A stretch of 64,000 bases of DNA, taken from assembly GCA_003255025.1 (NCBI GenBank), contig QANY01009387.1:1922001-1986000 (forward strand), written 5' to 3'. Every line of letters starts with the position of its first letter. Positions within the stretch are counted from its first letter, which is position 1. The position numbers and the translations under genes were made by a program. This document shows positions 9,925 to 21,833 of this stretch, one piece after another. The notes below the pieces were generated by a model. That model had not been told where the DNA came from. It saw nothing but the letters and a program-made list of their open reading frames with translations, and made no database searches. The stretch comes from Datisca glomerata (taxonomy: Eukaryota; Streptophyta; Magnoliopsida; Cucurbitales; Datiscaceae).

Positions 9925-12870
9925 GCATAGATATCCATCATGCCCAGCTTGTGAAGAATTGACTATAGAAGAGTAAGACCGACGAGTTTTGTAAGGGCAT
10001 AAATAGTTTGTTCAGAGGAATGAATAAACTTTGTAGAGATAGCTCCCGATCAATTTCTCTCGAATGAAGTGAATATCAACCTTGATATGTTTGGTTCTTT
10101 CATGAAGAACAGAATCCGATGTTAACATTAAGGTTTACTTATTGTCACAGTATAACGTGGAAGGTAAATAAGGCAAGAAACTGAGTCTCCCTAGAATAGA
10201 ATGGAGTTAAAGAACCTCACATGTCCCTTAAGCCATTGCCTTGTATTCGGCATCAGCAGAGGACTGAGAAATCACATACTACTTCTTGCTTTTCTAGGAA
10301 AGAAGATGATTATCATAAAAAATACAAATACCAGATGTAGATCTCCTATCTATCTTTGATCCAACATGGCCAGCATCAGTAAAGCACGACACATCATATG
10401 TATTTTTGGAGGAATAAAAAAGACCAAGGCCCGGACAAGACTTCAAGTACCTCAAAATGTGATAAACTACATCCAAATGTGATGTACGAGGAGCATATAT
10501 GAACTGGCTCACAAGGCTAACAAAAAAGGCCAGATCGGGACGTGTGTTGGTCAGATAAATAAGTCTCACAACTAATCTTTGATACATACTCGAATCCGTT
10601 AAGAGTTCACCCGATTCAGCTGAAAGTTTGACATTCAGATCCATGACTGCAGATACGGGTCTACATCCCAACATCCTAGTATCATCAAGAAGGGTCAAGA
10701 ACATACTTACGCTGGGAGAGAGAGAGAGAGATACATGCCTTGGAACGAGTAACCTCAATACCCAAAAAAATCTCCAGCCCCCTTATATCCTTGAACTAAG
10801 ATCTTTCTTGACCTTAGTAATGTCGATACTGTCATCACTAGTCAAGATGAGATCATCCACATACACAGAGAGGATGACACATTACCCTAATGGATTCCTA
10901 CTAATAAAACAGGTATGGTCAGAGTGACATCTACGAAACCCCAACTCAAGCACAACTACAATAAACCGAGCAAACTAAGCCCGCGAAGACCGTTTCAACC
11001 TATACAAGGATTTTCATATACGAAAAACTTTTCCTGAATACTCCCCCTCAGCCTAAAAACCCGGAGGCGGATCCATAAAAATAACTTCATCCAAATCATC
11101 ATTCAAGAAAGCATTCTTGACATCCATCTAATGCAAGAGCCAAAAGTGAGAAGCACCCAAAGAGATAATAAGATGAACACTAGTAAGCTTTGCAACATGA
11201 GAAAAAGTTACATTGAAATCCTTGCCAAGAATTTGAGTAAAACCCTTGGCTACTAGCGTGCCTTGTACCGATTAACAGTTTCATCTGCATTATATTTTAG
11301 ATTGAATACCTACTGGCATCTAACCATTTTTCCTCTTGAGGCAAAGCAACCTAGTCCCAAGTATGATTATCTTACAAGGGTATCATCTCATCTTACATGG
11401 CGGCCTCCCATCGTGGGTCTCATGTTGCTTCCTCAACAGATCGTGGAATCCCAATAGAATCAATGTGACTGACGAAACCATGAAAGGAACTGGACAAAGC
11501 ATTATATGAAATATCATTCTCAATAGGATGGTCAGTAGAACATGATAACCCGAAGTGCTTAGGGGGAGACGGTCCCGCAAGGGATAATGTCGAGAGGGAG
11601 GATGATCAATACATTCATTCATAGACGAGTCCAGCACAAGGAGATGAGAGCAACGACTATACACATTGGTAGGAGGACCTGGCAAAAAAGTGGGAGAAAC
11701 AACAGGAGCATCAATATTAGGTGGTCAATAATAGGGATAGGACGAGGAAGATCTTCAACGGATGGGAGGACAGTCCTAACATTAATGGAACCATAAAAGA
11801 ATGGGTATTCTCTCAAAAAGTAAATTCCAAAGAGGAAATAAGCCATCTAGATGAGGGATCGTAAAATCGATACCCTTTGGACTGAGATGAGTAGCTCATA
11901 AATGCGTAACGGATAATCATGTCGTCTAACTTTGTTCAAGTAGGACTCATAGTTTCAACAAAGCAAACACAATCAAAGACACGAGGAATAATAGGGAAAA
12001 AGGATTTTTTGGGATGAAGAATACCTAAAAGAGCTTGCCCTCTCAAGATTTGACTGAAAATTCTATTATTCAAATATGTTGCAGTGAGAACAAACATGTC
12101 TTAAAAAAATTTGAGGAACTGACGTTCCCTTCAGAAGGCATCGAGAAATGCCCATAAGGTGACGATTCTTGCGCTAAGCTACCCCATTTTGGTCAGGAGT
12201 ATATGGACATGTAAGCTGATAAAGAATCACAAGACTGAAAAGATGAGAGACAAGATCACTCGAAATATACTCCCCCTATTATCAGAACGAACTGATCGAA
12301 CAACAGTTTGATACTGGATTTTAATCATAGTAATAAATTGTTTAAGCATATGTGAGATATCTAATTTTTTTAAGTAAATAAACCCATGTGCATCTAAAAA
12401 ATTTATCAATAAATGTGACATAATATCAGTGTCCATATATAGCAATAACAGGAGAGGGACCCCAAATATATGTGAATTAAATAAAAAACAGCAGCAAATC
12501 GATTCATTCGAGAAATATAAGGCTCATGACAATGTTTTGAAAGTTTGTAAATTTCACATTTAAACTGAAAGTGTTTAATGCACTAATCAACGAAGGAGAT
12601 AACGAACAAAGATATTAAAAATTGACATGTCCCAAACGAGCATACTATAAATGTAAGTCTCTAAAAGGAAAGGAAACAAGAAAATAAAAAATAACAGAAA
12701 ATGCAACACGAATAATAGGATCTGGTGGTTGAAGGGGAGGTGGATCGCCAAAGTAATATAGTCTATCCCGCTCATACCCCTTGCCAAAAATCCTCTTCAT
12801 ACGATGGTCCTACAAAAAACAGTGGTTAGCCAAGAATATGACAGCATAATCTAGCGCTTTGGCTAGGCGA
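9925..12870 (-). pseudogene. Copia integrase, reverse transcriptase and RNase H remnants
   Basis: Reading right to left: integrase core remnants near 12445-12227 (VRSVRSDN), then reverse transcriptase with an intact catalytic motif VYVDDLILTSDD near 10875-10825. The long RT/RNase H stretch 10758-10294 includes LIYLTNTRPDLAFFVSLVSQF, and RNase H continues to about 9950 (SADAEYKAMA, LYCDN, HERTKHI). Stops and frameshifts break it into at least five pieces. Confidence 0.88.
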
Positions 12871-13692
12871 CTAACATATAAGGTTTATAGCAAATTTTGG
12901 CAAATGAAAAACAATGGTAAGAGTAATTTCATGAGACAACTCTAGAATCCTTTTACCGCTCACAACAGTCTGAGAACCATCAGCCAATTGTGTCGAACCT
13001 TTAACAGGTTCCAATGGTGTAGAAAAAATTGATAACTGACCAGTCATATGATCATTTACCCAAGAATCCAAGATCCATGTAGGTGACTTGTTACAAACAT
13101 GGAGAGCAGTGGAAGTACTTAAAGCAATGGAGGCAGTAGGATTAAAGGCAGGAGCAGTAGAAATAGTAGGAGTCTGCTGAGACATAAGATGAGACACTTG
13201 AGCCTGTAAAGCTGCTACTTGAGAGAGGATAAATGGCTCAACCGAACTATCAGAGACATCAGAAGTACTAGCTACCGCTACCGATCTAGTGGGTATATTA
13301 ATTTTATTTTTGAATTGAGCACGTAACTCCAGATGAAGCTTCCAACAAGTATCATTGATATGATCGTTGTTCCCATAATGATGGCAAAATTTCCTCTCAG
13401 GTGGAGGACGAGAACTAGATAAATCACAAGCAGCAAGGACCATTTTATCATTATCACTAGCAGCAGTAGGGATGAGATTCGGGACTGAGATAAGACGCCG
13501 ATGCTCATCTCCATCAACCATGGCAAAAGTCTCAAGCAAGGATGACACAAGGGAGTTAAGGATTTGGATACGAAGTGCCTCAAATTTTGGCTTGAGCCCC
13601 ATCAGAAATGCATACGTGTGTTGATGATCTAGCCTCTTTACTCCTACATCATTCATTGTCCCAAATTCACTGACCGGTTCAAATTGAGCCAT
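12871..13692 (-). pseudogene. Copia gag and protease region
   Basis: A 273-codon open stretch. The N-terminal part is copia gag (FLMGLKPKFEALRIQILN). A zinc knuckle at about residues 103-116 (CHHYGNNDHINDTC) has Tyr in place of the second Cys of CX2CX4HX4C. The start of the aspartic protease (TWILDSWVNDHMTG) keeps the catalytic Asp but has DSW where the family has DSG. Both changes suggest loss of function. The true gag start is probably upstream of 13692 in broken sequence. Confidence 0.85.
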
Positions 13693-14529
13693 CTCATTCC
13701 GCTGTACATGTAAATATCCAAAATATTAAGGAACATTCATTCCAAGTCTCTCCTGATATGCACCATCAACCTCCTAATACAACTCAAAATTTTGGGTCTT
13801 ATTCCTCGAATGGGCATACATGGCAGTCAAAACACTCCACAAATCTGCAACCGTCTCATGATATATAAACATATAAAAGATCGAGACTTCATAGATCTAA
13901 ACACCCATCCCAATATCAAACAGTTATCAATATCCAACTGGGCTTCCTATGCATCATCAATTTTAGGGCGAGAAACACGTCCTTGAAGCCAAAGACTCTT
14001 ACCCCGTCCACCAAGAAATAACCTCGACGATTGAGACTAAGGAGTGCAATTTTTTCCATTCAAAAAAATGCTAGTAACTCTTCCACCGAACACGGGATAA
14101 GCCAAATATGGCTTAGCAATAGTAGTAATAGCAGCATTTGAAGATTCAGACATCACGAATCCAAGAAAGCAACACAAATTGCCAAGAAAATCTGATGGAG
14201 ATGTGAAGAAATATTGAACACAACCTTCTATATCATGAAAAAATCACCAAACGAGTGACCAAACTGTGGTCTAAGCCACAGTAATATGAAAAACACGGAA
14301 ATTTCTAGGTCTAGTTAGCACACAGCCTAGGAAAACCCAACTACTTCGAAAAACTGAAGCTGGAAAGAGTGAAAAAATGAGTTTTGGCGGAGCTCCGGCA
14401 ACCGAAGGTGACAACGGCCTGATGCCGGTGGCAGGGCGACAGTGCTTCCTGGTGATGATCGGAACTATCTAGTGATTGTGGTGGAGATAGGTGGTAGACT
14501 AGGGTTAGGGTTTTTAGACTTTGATTCCA

Positions 14530-14677
14530 ACTTGAAAAACTAAAAGAGTTATTCTAAATAGATTAATAAAAGAGAGAGTACATGGGGTATTTCTACACAT
14601 AAACATGTAAGCTAAAAATACTAAAATACCCTTAAATACTAGAGAAATAGAGTAAAGACAAACAATATTATCCAACA
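14530..14677 (-). repeat. 5' LTR of the short-LTR copia element
   Basis: On the minus strand it begins TGTTGGATAATATTG and ends TTTTTCAAGT, followed immediately by the primer-binding site. The visible divergence from the other LTR points to an old insertion. Confidence 0.9.
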
Positions 14678-14682
14678 GTTAC

Positions 14683-15762
14683 AACCCCATATGATGTGTA
14701 TGGGTTAGGCTATGATACAACCATTGTACTGTATAAAGACTGTATTTCGATACATATGTAACTAATTCTGGTACATATGTTCACAAATGTAGTCTCCATA
14801 CGATACAAGGGATGTAGGATGTATTGTAGAACTATTCTAAAGGTATATAAAAATGTTGAGAGAGAAAAAGAAACAGTAGTGTAGAACTTTCAATTAGATA
14901 AGTAGCGCAAAGTATATTAGTATCAATTGGGTACATAACACTCTTGGTATCCAATCCTCCCTCTCAGTACCTAAACTCAGCCTTCATTTGCAAGTCACAA
15001 ACTCCACTAATCTAATGACAAAGGAAAGGCTAAGCAAGACCCAGAGAAACAAGACTTACAAAGCTGAGAATAAACAAAAGTGAGAATTTCTACGTAGATT
15101 GAAAGCCTAATGCTACCAGCAATTTTTGTGTGCCTATATTAGATATCTTCTACTTGACTGTTCCAAGTCAAAGGCTTACCAACTAAGAATAATACAAAAA
15201 TTCCATTAAAAAATATTACAATTTCAGAAGACAAAAGCTTAATGGCAGAAGATAAATTTCTTGGTTAGGCTTAGGCATGTCTACATCTAATACTTATCAA
15301 ATCTTTTTTTTCTTGGGTATACATTACTTAGGAATCAAGTTCTTTTGAAGGCTACTTTTGTCTTCTTCTTTTTTTTTGTTGGTATGGGTGGAGTGGCTAG
15401 GCTGTTAAAGGCTAATTAGTATAATGCAAGGTAAAGTGAATAGGGCTTTGAATAAGAGACTCTATCTTAATGCAGAATGAAGGAGGTGAGATTTTTTGTT
15501 TAATTTTTGAAATTCAAATGAGAGGAGAGGGAAAGAGAAAGGTTGAATGAAGTAAGAACTGAGATGGTATGATTCTTGAAATCAAAGCATACCCACCTCT
15601 GTCACCCTTGTCTTTTAAGCAAAAACCTCACCTAAAGCTCCCACCTTCACAAGCACACACATACACACACACTCTCTCTCTCCATCTTTTCCACTAAACC
15701 ATAATCCTCAGTTGCTCCTCTAGGAACTCATACTCTTGGAGCTTCCGTTGTACCCGAGAAAG
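14683..15762. other. MAP65 upstream region
   Basis: No gene until the MAP65 ATG. Bases 15650-15690 hold a CA- and TC-rich tract (ACACACACATACACAC then CTCTCTC) that probably lies in the 5' UTR, as is common in plants. No firm TATA box assigned. Confidence 0.5.
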
Positions 15763-18700
15763 ATGGCTTCTTTCCAGATGCCAATCGGAATGCGAAGCTC
15801 CACACTGCTAGAAACTTCATGTGGATATTTACTGCAAGAATTGCAAGTAAGTGAAACTTTAGGAAATGCAAATGTGTTAATGTTTCTCTCTCGTTGTGTT
15901 GTTCTGACTTTTTTCAATAAATGAAACAGATGATTTGGGATGAAGTTGGAGAGGATCAGTTTGAAAGAGAAAAGGTTCTTCTAGATTTAGAACAGGAATG
16001 CCTTGAAGTTCATAGGAGAAAAGTTGATGGAGCTAACATATCAAGAACTCTCCTGCATCAAGAGCTAGCAGAGGCTGAAGCTGAATTTACCCATCTTCTC
16101 TTGTCGCTCGGTGAAAGGTCTCTTCCCGGACGGGTACTTGAATATTCTTCTGGTCTTAAAGAAAATATAACACAGCACTTTTCTTTTAGAATTGAGTGTA
16201 AGAATAACATGAATCAGGCTAATATAAGTTCACACAACTTTTCCTTCACATTTCAAAAATGTCCATAGTTAACGGATTCAATACATGATCATGATTGTTT
16301 TCGTCGATCCATATGCTCTAGATAAGTCGGAATTGCATTTATTTGACAAAAAAATATGGAAAAAAGAATTCTCACCGCTATACGGATGCTGATCCAACAA
16401 ATTTCCAAACAGCCAGAAAAGATGGGAGGAAGCTTGAAAGAGCAGCTGGATTCTATCACCCCAGCTTTGCGGGAGATGAGACTGAGGAAAGAAGATAGGG
16501 TGAATCAGTTCCGAGCCGTACAAGGACATATTCAGAAAATTTCTGCAGAAATAGCAGGTCGGTCCGAGTATGATATTGACTCATCATCAACAGTGATAGT
16601 GAATGAAAATGATCTCTCTCTGAAAAAACTTGAGGAGTATCAGATTGAATTACAAAGACTCCGCAATGAGAAGGTACCATGACTTGTTTTGTAATCATGG
16701 CAGATTATCTTCAAGTTACTGATTTAATATTTCTGTCTATTTCTTCTTTATTTATTTGAAGTCTGAAAGGCTTCATAGAGTTGAAAAATACATAGAGACA
16801 ATTCACAAACTCTCTGCAACATTGGGAATGGATTCATCCTTGATTATTACCAAGGTCCATCCAAGCTTGAATGATTTCTGTGGAATATCGAAGAACATAA
16901 GCGACCACATTTTGGCCAAACTTCACAGCACAGTTGAGTCTCTTGAGGAGGAAAAACAGCAGCGGCTTAAAAACGTAATAACAACCCCCTCCCCTCAAAG
17001 AAAAAATCAAATTAAATGTTTCTATCATATGTTTAATAACAGATAAAGCATCAATTTAATGTTTCTATCATATGTTTTTGCAGCTTCATCATCTTGGTAA
17101 TGCATTGACAAACCTGTGGGATCTAATGGACACGCCCCATGAAGATCGTAGATTATTCCTCCATGTCATTCATTTATTACCAGCCTCACCAACAGAAGTT
17201 TCAGATCCAGGAAGCCTAACCGTAAATCTAATCAAGCAGGTTAGCATATAATTTTGGTAAAATTCAAATTACCAGAAACAATTTGGGGTGATAATATCAG
17301 ATTGTTTCCAGGCCGAGGCTGAAGTCGAGAGACTTGATCAATTAAAAGCAAGCAAGATGAAAGAACTGTTCCTCAAGAAACAGAATGAACTAGAAGAGAT
17401 ATGTAATAAATCCCACATGGAGATTCCTTCAGGATCAGAGATGGAAAATTTAATAAACCTCATAAACTCTGGTACATCTTGGTGATCCATATTTAATATA
17501 TTATTTTTGTATATCTGCTCTTCGTTTGCTTTAACTTAACGTAGTCAGAAACTGACTATATAATGGACAAAAGGGGAGATCGATCATGCCAATCTCCTCT
17601 TGAGCATGGATGAACAGATATCAAGAGCTAGAGAAGAAGCATATAGCAGAAAGATGATTATGGAGAAAGTAGAGAAATGGATGCTAGCACGTGACGAGGA
17701 GCGCTGGTTGGAAGAATATAGCATGGTTATTTTTCTTGAATGATTGATTTGCATAATAAGTGACTCCAGTCTTTATCATGAGTAATTTTTAAGTATCTTT
17801 TCAGGACCAGAACCGATACTCGGTCAGCAGAGGTGCTCACAAGAACTTGAGACGGGCAGAACGAGCTCGTGTAATTGTCAATAAAATCCCCGGTAAGACG
17901 CATGAAATCCACATTTTGTATGGGATTGAGAAACCAAAAAAGCATAACTGCTTTTGTTTCTCTGGAAAATGGTCTAATTGCAGCTCTGGTGGATTTGCTA
18001 ATGGAAAAGACCAAGAGTTGGGAAGAAGAACGACAGAAAGTGTTTTTTTATGATGAGGTAGCCGTAGCCTATAGAGGAATTGTGACCTTTAGAAGTTATA
18101 AGCAAGACACGTATTTAGCTCTATAATGACATTAACTTCCTCTTGATAGATTCTATCGTCATATTGTAAATTAGTAAACCAAAATGGATGGACATGCAGC
18201 ATAAAAAGTTCCTGGTAAAGAATTTTAAAAGCAGAACAGTGATTTGACGCAGTAATTATGTTCTTTAAAAAAACTTAACACTGTTTGAACTCTTTTTCAA
18301 ACTTTCTGCACGTGTGCATAGTTTCGTTTTAACCAGTAATGTTATTGATTGCCAAAATATAATTTTTTCGAACCTGCTAGCGGTGTTTTTCGATGGTAAA
18401 TAAGATCATTTGTCGAAAACATGTCTTATCAAGCATCAATGCCAAAATGCACACTTTTTAGCATGATAGATTTTAAAATTTTTTTGAGAGTTCTCTTAAA
18501 TACCAAATTTTTAAATGAATTGACATATCTTGGTTTTATAGGTGCCTTTGCTGGCAATGCTGGAAGAGTATAATGCATTAACACAGGAAAAGGACGAGGA
18601 GAAGCGAAGGCAAAGGGTTAGTATCCCTCCTTAATTTTTGAGTAATGGTGAACGCTCTTTACTGTCGTGACCAATATACCGACAACACACTATAGGATTG

Positions 18701-19072
18701 ATTCTATGTTCTTGCTTAAAGAATGTTTTTTTCCTGCAGGAAAAGAAGAAGGTGCAAGGCCAAGTACTAGTTGAGCAAGAAAACTATTTGGGATCAAGGC
18801 CAAGCACCAGCAGTCGACGTCTTTCAAACGTGAGTTTGAACGGAGGATTTAGCAATGCCATACCTTTAAACACAAGGCTGTCTCTGGGTATGGGACTCCA
18901 GCAGTCAGGATCTAACACCATCAATTCAGCAACTCAAGGTATATCATCCCTCATAAAGGAAAGAAAGATGGTTCATGGACAAAAGATGGCTGCTCGACAT
19001 AGTCTAGCTTCTTATCTGAGAGATGAGACAGCTTCTGTGGTTTCAACATTCTCTGGTCCGTTGTCTCCGTGA
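15763..19072 (+). CDS. MAP65: MAP65 (PRC1/Ase1 family) microtubule-bundling protein, eleven exons
   Basis: Exons inferred at 15763-15846, 15930-16133, 16413-16673, 16762-16974, 17084-17239, 17312-17471, 17574-17725, 17805-17892, 17984-18057, 18542-18616 and 18740-19072. They total exactly 1800 nt (599 aa) with consistent phase, normal for the family (about 550-700 aa). Residues about 30-360 are a long coiled-coil dimerisation rod containing [19 protein letters not shown]. Residues about 411-465 are the conserved microtubule-binding region, with [20 protein letters not shown] and TKSWEEER. The Ser/Thr- and Arg-rich tail ([15 protein letters not shown]) is the usual phospho-regulated part. MAP65 proteins cross-link antiparallel microtubules in the spindle midzone and phragmoplast and in cortical arrays. 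Which of the plant subfamilies (the MAP65-8/9 type is possible) is not settled. The donor at 17726 (GTTATT) is weak. Confidence 0.95.
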
Positions 19073-19988
19073 TTCTGAGCTGCGGGTCTTCATGTATTCA
19101 AACATTACATAATATAACAGAGCAGAAGGGACTGAGGAACCTCATTGTATGGAGAACTATAGAATATATGTCCTGCAGAAGAATGAACTCTAACTGGTAA
19201 TGTAAAAGAAGATAGCAATGTATTTATACTTCGTTTTTGTTACCTTCTCTGTATTATAACAGAAATAATGATGATTGCATATTGCAACTAAATATAAATT
19301 CAGTTGTATGATCTTTGCATCTTTTTTCTTTAAAAAGTTGAAAGTTAAGGAGTGAAGACTAGGAGTTGAGTGCAGAGGGTTTGGAACAGAATGTAGTTTT
19401 TGTGGGTATAATTATGTTACCCGTCGTTTTAAAGCTTCAAGACGCTATGTTCCCAGATCTGATAAAATCATTTGAAGGGAAAGGATCGATTCCTTCCAGA
19501 GAACTGTCTGCCGCTATCCATGATGCATAGCCAGTTGTTCTATTAAACACTCTGTTTGATCAAAGAAAATTAAAATAAAAAAACGCCCCTCTTGATTAAC
19601 AGACAAGATGCACTTAATCGCTTCAGTCGACATGCCGTTTAATGGGCATATTACGTGTAGTCAATTTGCTCTTATCAACACGCCATTTGCTCAAGCCTAG
19701 ATCTAATCTATTTGCTTCAATCGCATAAACTTTACGGGCGAAACTACGCGGTCAATATCAACACGCCATTTACGGTCGACATTCCTGTGTAGATGAGGCA
19801 ACGATAGCCCTGCAGCCAATGTCATGTGTTTTATATTTTGACTATGTTTCAAGTCAGCTAGAGATAGAGAACGATCTTAAATATGGCGATGAACTTCCAT
19901 ATTTCTTCCCACGGAAAATAAAATAGAGAAAATTAGTAACAACCAAGCAATAATTTAAATTCGCTGTCCAATAAACAGGGCCTAAGAC
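19073..19988. other. Intergenic between convergent MAP65 and NF-YC13-like genes
   Basis: Contains the 3' UTRs of both genes. No ORF, RNA gene or mobile element recognised. Confidence 0.5.
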
Positions 19989-19992
19989 TCAT

Positions 19993-20415
19993 TTAGCTGG
20001 GGGCCTCTGGGACTGAAGCTTCATTTGCTGGCTTACTAAAGAAATCATCAATTCGACGAGTACCTGCTGGAGCCAGTTTTTCGGAGGTAGTGCGAGGTCG
20101 GCTCTGATTCGTTGCCTCTTGGTCTGAGGCCTTCGACGGCAGAGGAAGTGAATCAAGGAGAAAATCGCTCGTGGGCCGGTGCCTTTTGACTGCGATTCTA
20201 ATGTGCTCAAGTTTCACGGTCTTCTTCTTCTTCTCAACGGCAACTTTTGCGGATTTTTCGGCGAGAAACCTGAGGAAGAGCTCGGTGGAGCATGAAACAA
20301 GAAATAGAGCTTCTGAGTTCACTTTATTGATGTCCTTGTCAAGCTTCATGATCTTCTTGACCCTGCCGATCGGGAACTCGGGTTGGATGCTTTCACTGCT
20401 CTCTTCTTCAACCAT
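19993..20415 (-). CDS. NF-YC13: NF-YC13-like histone-fold protein (DNA polymerase epsilon small-subunit type)
   Basis: A complete 140-aa single-exon ORF. The N-terminus is acidic. A histone-fold domain spans residues about 14-90: FPIGRVKKIMKLDKDINKV, then SEALFLVSCSTELFLRFLAE and the Lys-rich loop EKKKKTVKLEHIRIAVKRH. It closely resembles Arabidopsis At5g43250 (NF-YC13), which although named NF-YC belongs with the Dpb3/POLE4/CHRAC-15 histone folds and not with the CCAAT-binding NF-YC core. The C-terminal tail has GTRRIDDFFSK (TRRIDDFF at 119-126), which fits the hydrophobic part of a PCNA-interacting (PIP) box apart from the first Gln. A role in replication or chromatin assembly is an inference. 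A Mutator-like element begins about 285 bases upstream of its start codon. Confidence 0.92.
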   Translation of the reverse strand: MVEEESSESIQPEFPIGRVKKIMKLDKDINKVNSEALFLVSCSTELFLRFLAEKSAKVAVEKKKKTVKLEHIRIAVKRHRPTSDFLLDSLPLPSKASDQEATNQSRPRTTSEKLAPAGTRRIDDFFSKPANEASVPEAPS

Positions 20416-20700
20416 TGCTAAATATCAAACTTTGATCGATGAGGTTAAGATTTCGAAGTGGGATGAATCGGGACGGGCGGGGATGCTGGCTGTGAATAAC
20501 GATTTACTTGCTTTAACTTTGAATGGTCTATATTGTCCATTGGGTTTGTAAAGCCCTTTGATATGGAAGTAGGGGTGCTTAGGACATTTCATAGAACTTG
20601 CATCCCGCCCTGCTTTTTCTTTCCCGCCAAAACATTATGAAACAAAACGAGGGGAAAAAAGAAAATAAAAAATGCCTTTTTCTAAAACAAAGAAAATAGG

Positions 20701-21824
20701 TGGCAAAACTACAAATTAATCTCACGAACTATCATGTTGTCGTCATTTATAACTCTGAATTATTTTTTACTTTATTTATAATCTTCAATTTTTTATTTGT
20801 CGTTAAATCTAACATTTCATCTATTGACAATTAAGTTTTCATTAGTTTAAATTAAAATAACCTAGTTTGAAATATTAAAATTATAAAATTATCTCTTTCA
20901 AAATTACGTTGTTTTGGCTTTTTTTTGTTTTTGTTTTCAAACCTCATTTTTGTCTTGCTTTAATTAACCTAAAAATTTAAATTTTAAACCCGATCAAATC
21001 AATTTGTATAAACTGGAGATACGTTGATTAAAAAATGAAGAAAGAACAAGAACATCTTTTTTTCAAAATCAAAGTGCCCAGATCCACTATAGTTGGACAC
21101 TCCCTTGCACCAAATCCACCATAGTTGTAGCGGTTCCCACCCCTACTGGCACCTCTGTTGCCACTAAGAACACCCCAGAATAATATAAAAAATGATTTTG
21201 ACGTAGAGGATAAACCATTGCCCAAAAATAAATCACCCAAATCTTAGCTAACGAGAAGACGAGCACCGCAAATAAATCTCAAACTCAGAATTATCAAATA
21301 CCAAAATGGAGAAAAACAATCATGAAACTCATGGAAACAACCAAACCAAAACAGAGGTGAAACTCATAAGAACAACCAAAATTCAGAATAACAATAACAA
21401 TCAGAGAGCAATGACAATCGCAACATAACGGCGATTGGGTTCTTTCTTTCTCCGTCTTGAGCTGCTCCTTCCTCGTTAAACAGTGCCTCAGTCTTCTTCT
21501 CCCGTGAAGAACACGAAGAATGGCTGCTTTGAAACTACAAAAATGGTAAAAGTAAAAAGGGTGTGTGAAAAAATGGAGTTTGAAAACAAAAATAAAAAAG
21601 AAACCAAAACGATGTAGATTTTGAAGGGATGATTCTATAAATTTAATATTTTAAAATTAAGTCATTTTAATTTAAATTAACGTAAACTTAACTGTCAATG
21701 GATGAAAGGTTAGATTTGATGACAAATGAAAATTTGAATGTCACAAATGAAATAAAAAATAATTCATTTGAAGATTATAAATGACGACAACCTGATAATT
21801 GGAGGGACTAAATTATAGTTTTCT
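20701..21824. mobile_element. Mutator-like element with about 250-bp TIRs, possible Pack-MULE
   Basis: Bases 20701 to about 20955 are an inverted copy of about 21575-21824 (for example TTGTCGTCATTTATAA near 20735, matched on the minus strand near 21790). Flanking 9-base direct repeats GAAAATAGG (20692-20700) and GAAAATAAT (21825-21833) agree at 7 of 9 bases, as expected for Mutator-like elements. No transposase. The core (about 21020-21560) is of different, less AT-rich character and has a Gly/Arg/Asn-rich minus-strand ORF, consistent with captured host sequence. It lies in the upstream region of the NF-YC13-like gene. Confidence 0.8.
21028..21240 (-). pseudogene. Possible captured exon fragment in the Mutator-like element
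   Basis: A 70-codon ORF with a Gly/Arg/Asn/Tyr-rich run (SGNRGASRGGNRYNYGGFG), of the kind found in RNA-binding proteins. No family can be assigned. Its position between long TIRs makes capture from a host gene the likeliest explanation. Confidence 0.3.
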
Positions 21825-21833
21825 GAAAATAAT

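Larger units (their letters stand above)
9759..14677 (-). mobile_element. Complete but decayed Ty1/copia retrotransposon with short LTRs
   Basis: A 4.9-kb element on the minus strand. LTRs of about 149 bases (9759-9907 and 14530-14677) are flanked by an exact 5-base target duplication GTTAC (9754-9758 and 14678-14682). A primer-binding site TGGAATCAA resembling the complement of initiator tRNA-Met follows the 5' LTR (14521-14529). The polypurine tract GCTTGAGGGTAAG precedes the 3' LTR. The coding order gag-protease-integrase-RT-RNase H is that of copia. Many stops and frameshifts make it non-autonomous now. LTRs this short are unusual for copia. Confidence 0.93.

Noticed and set aside
20171..20551. 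Plus-strand 126-codon ORF
   Set aside because: Antisense to the NF-YC13-like histone fold; codons follow the other strand.
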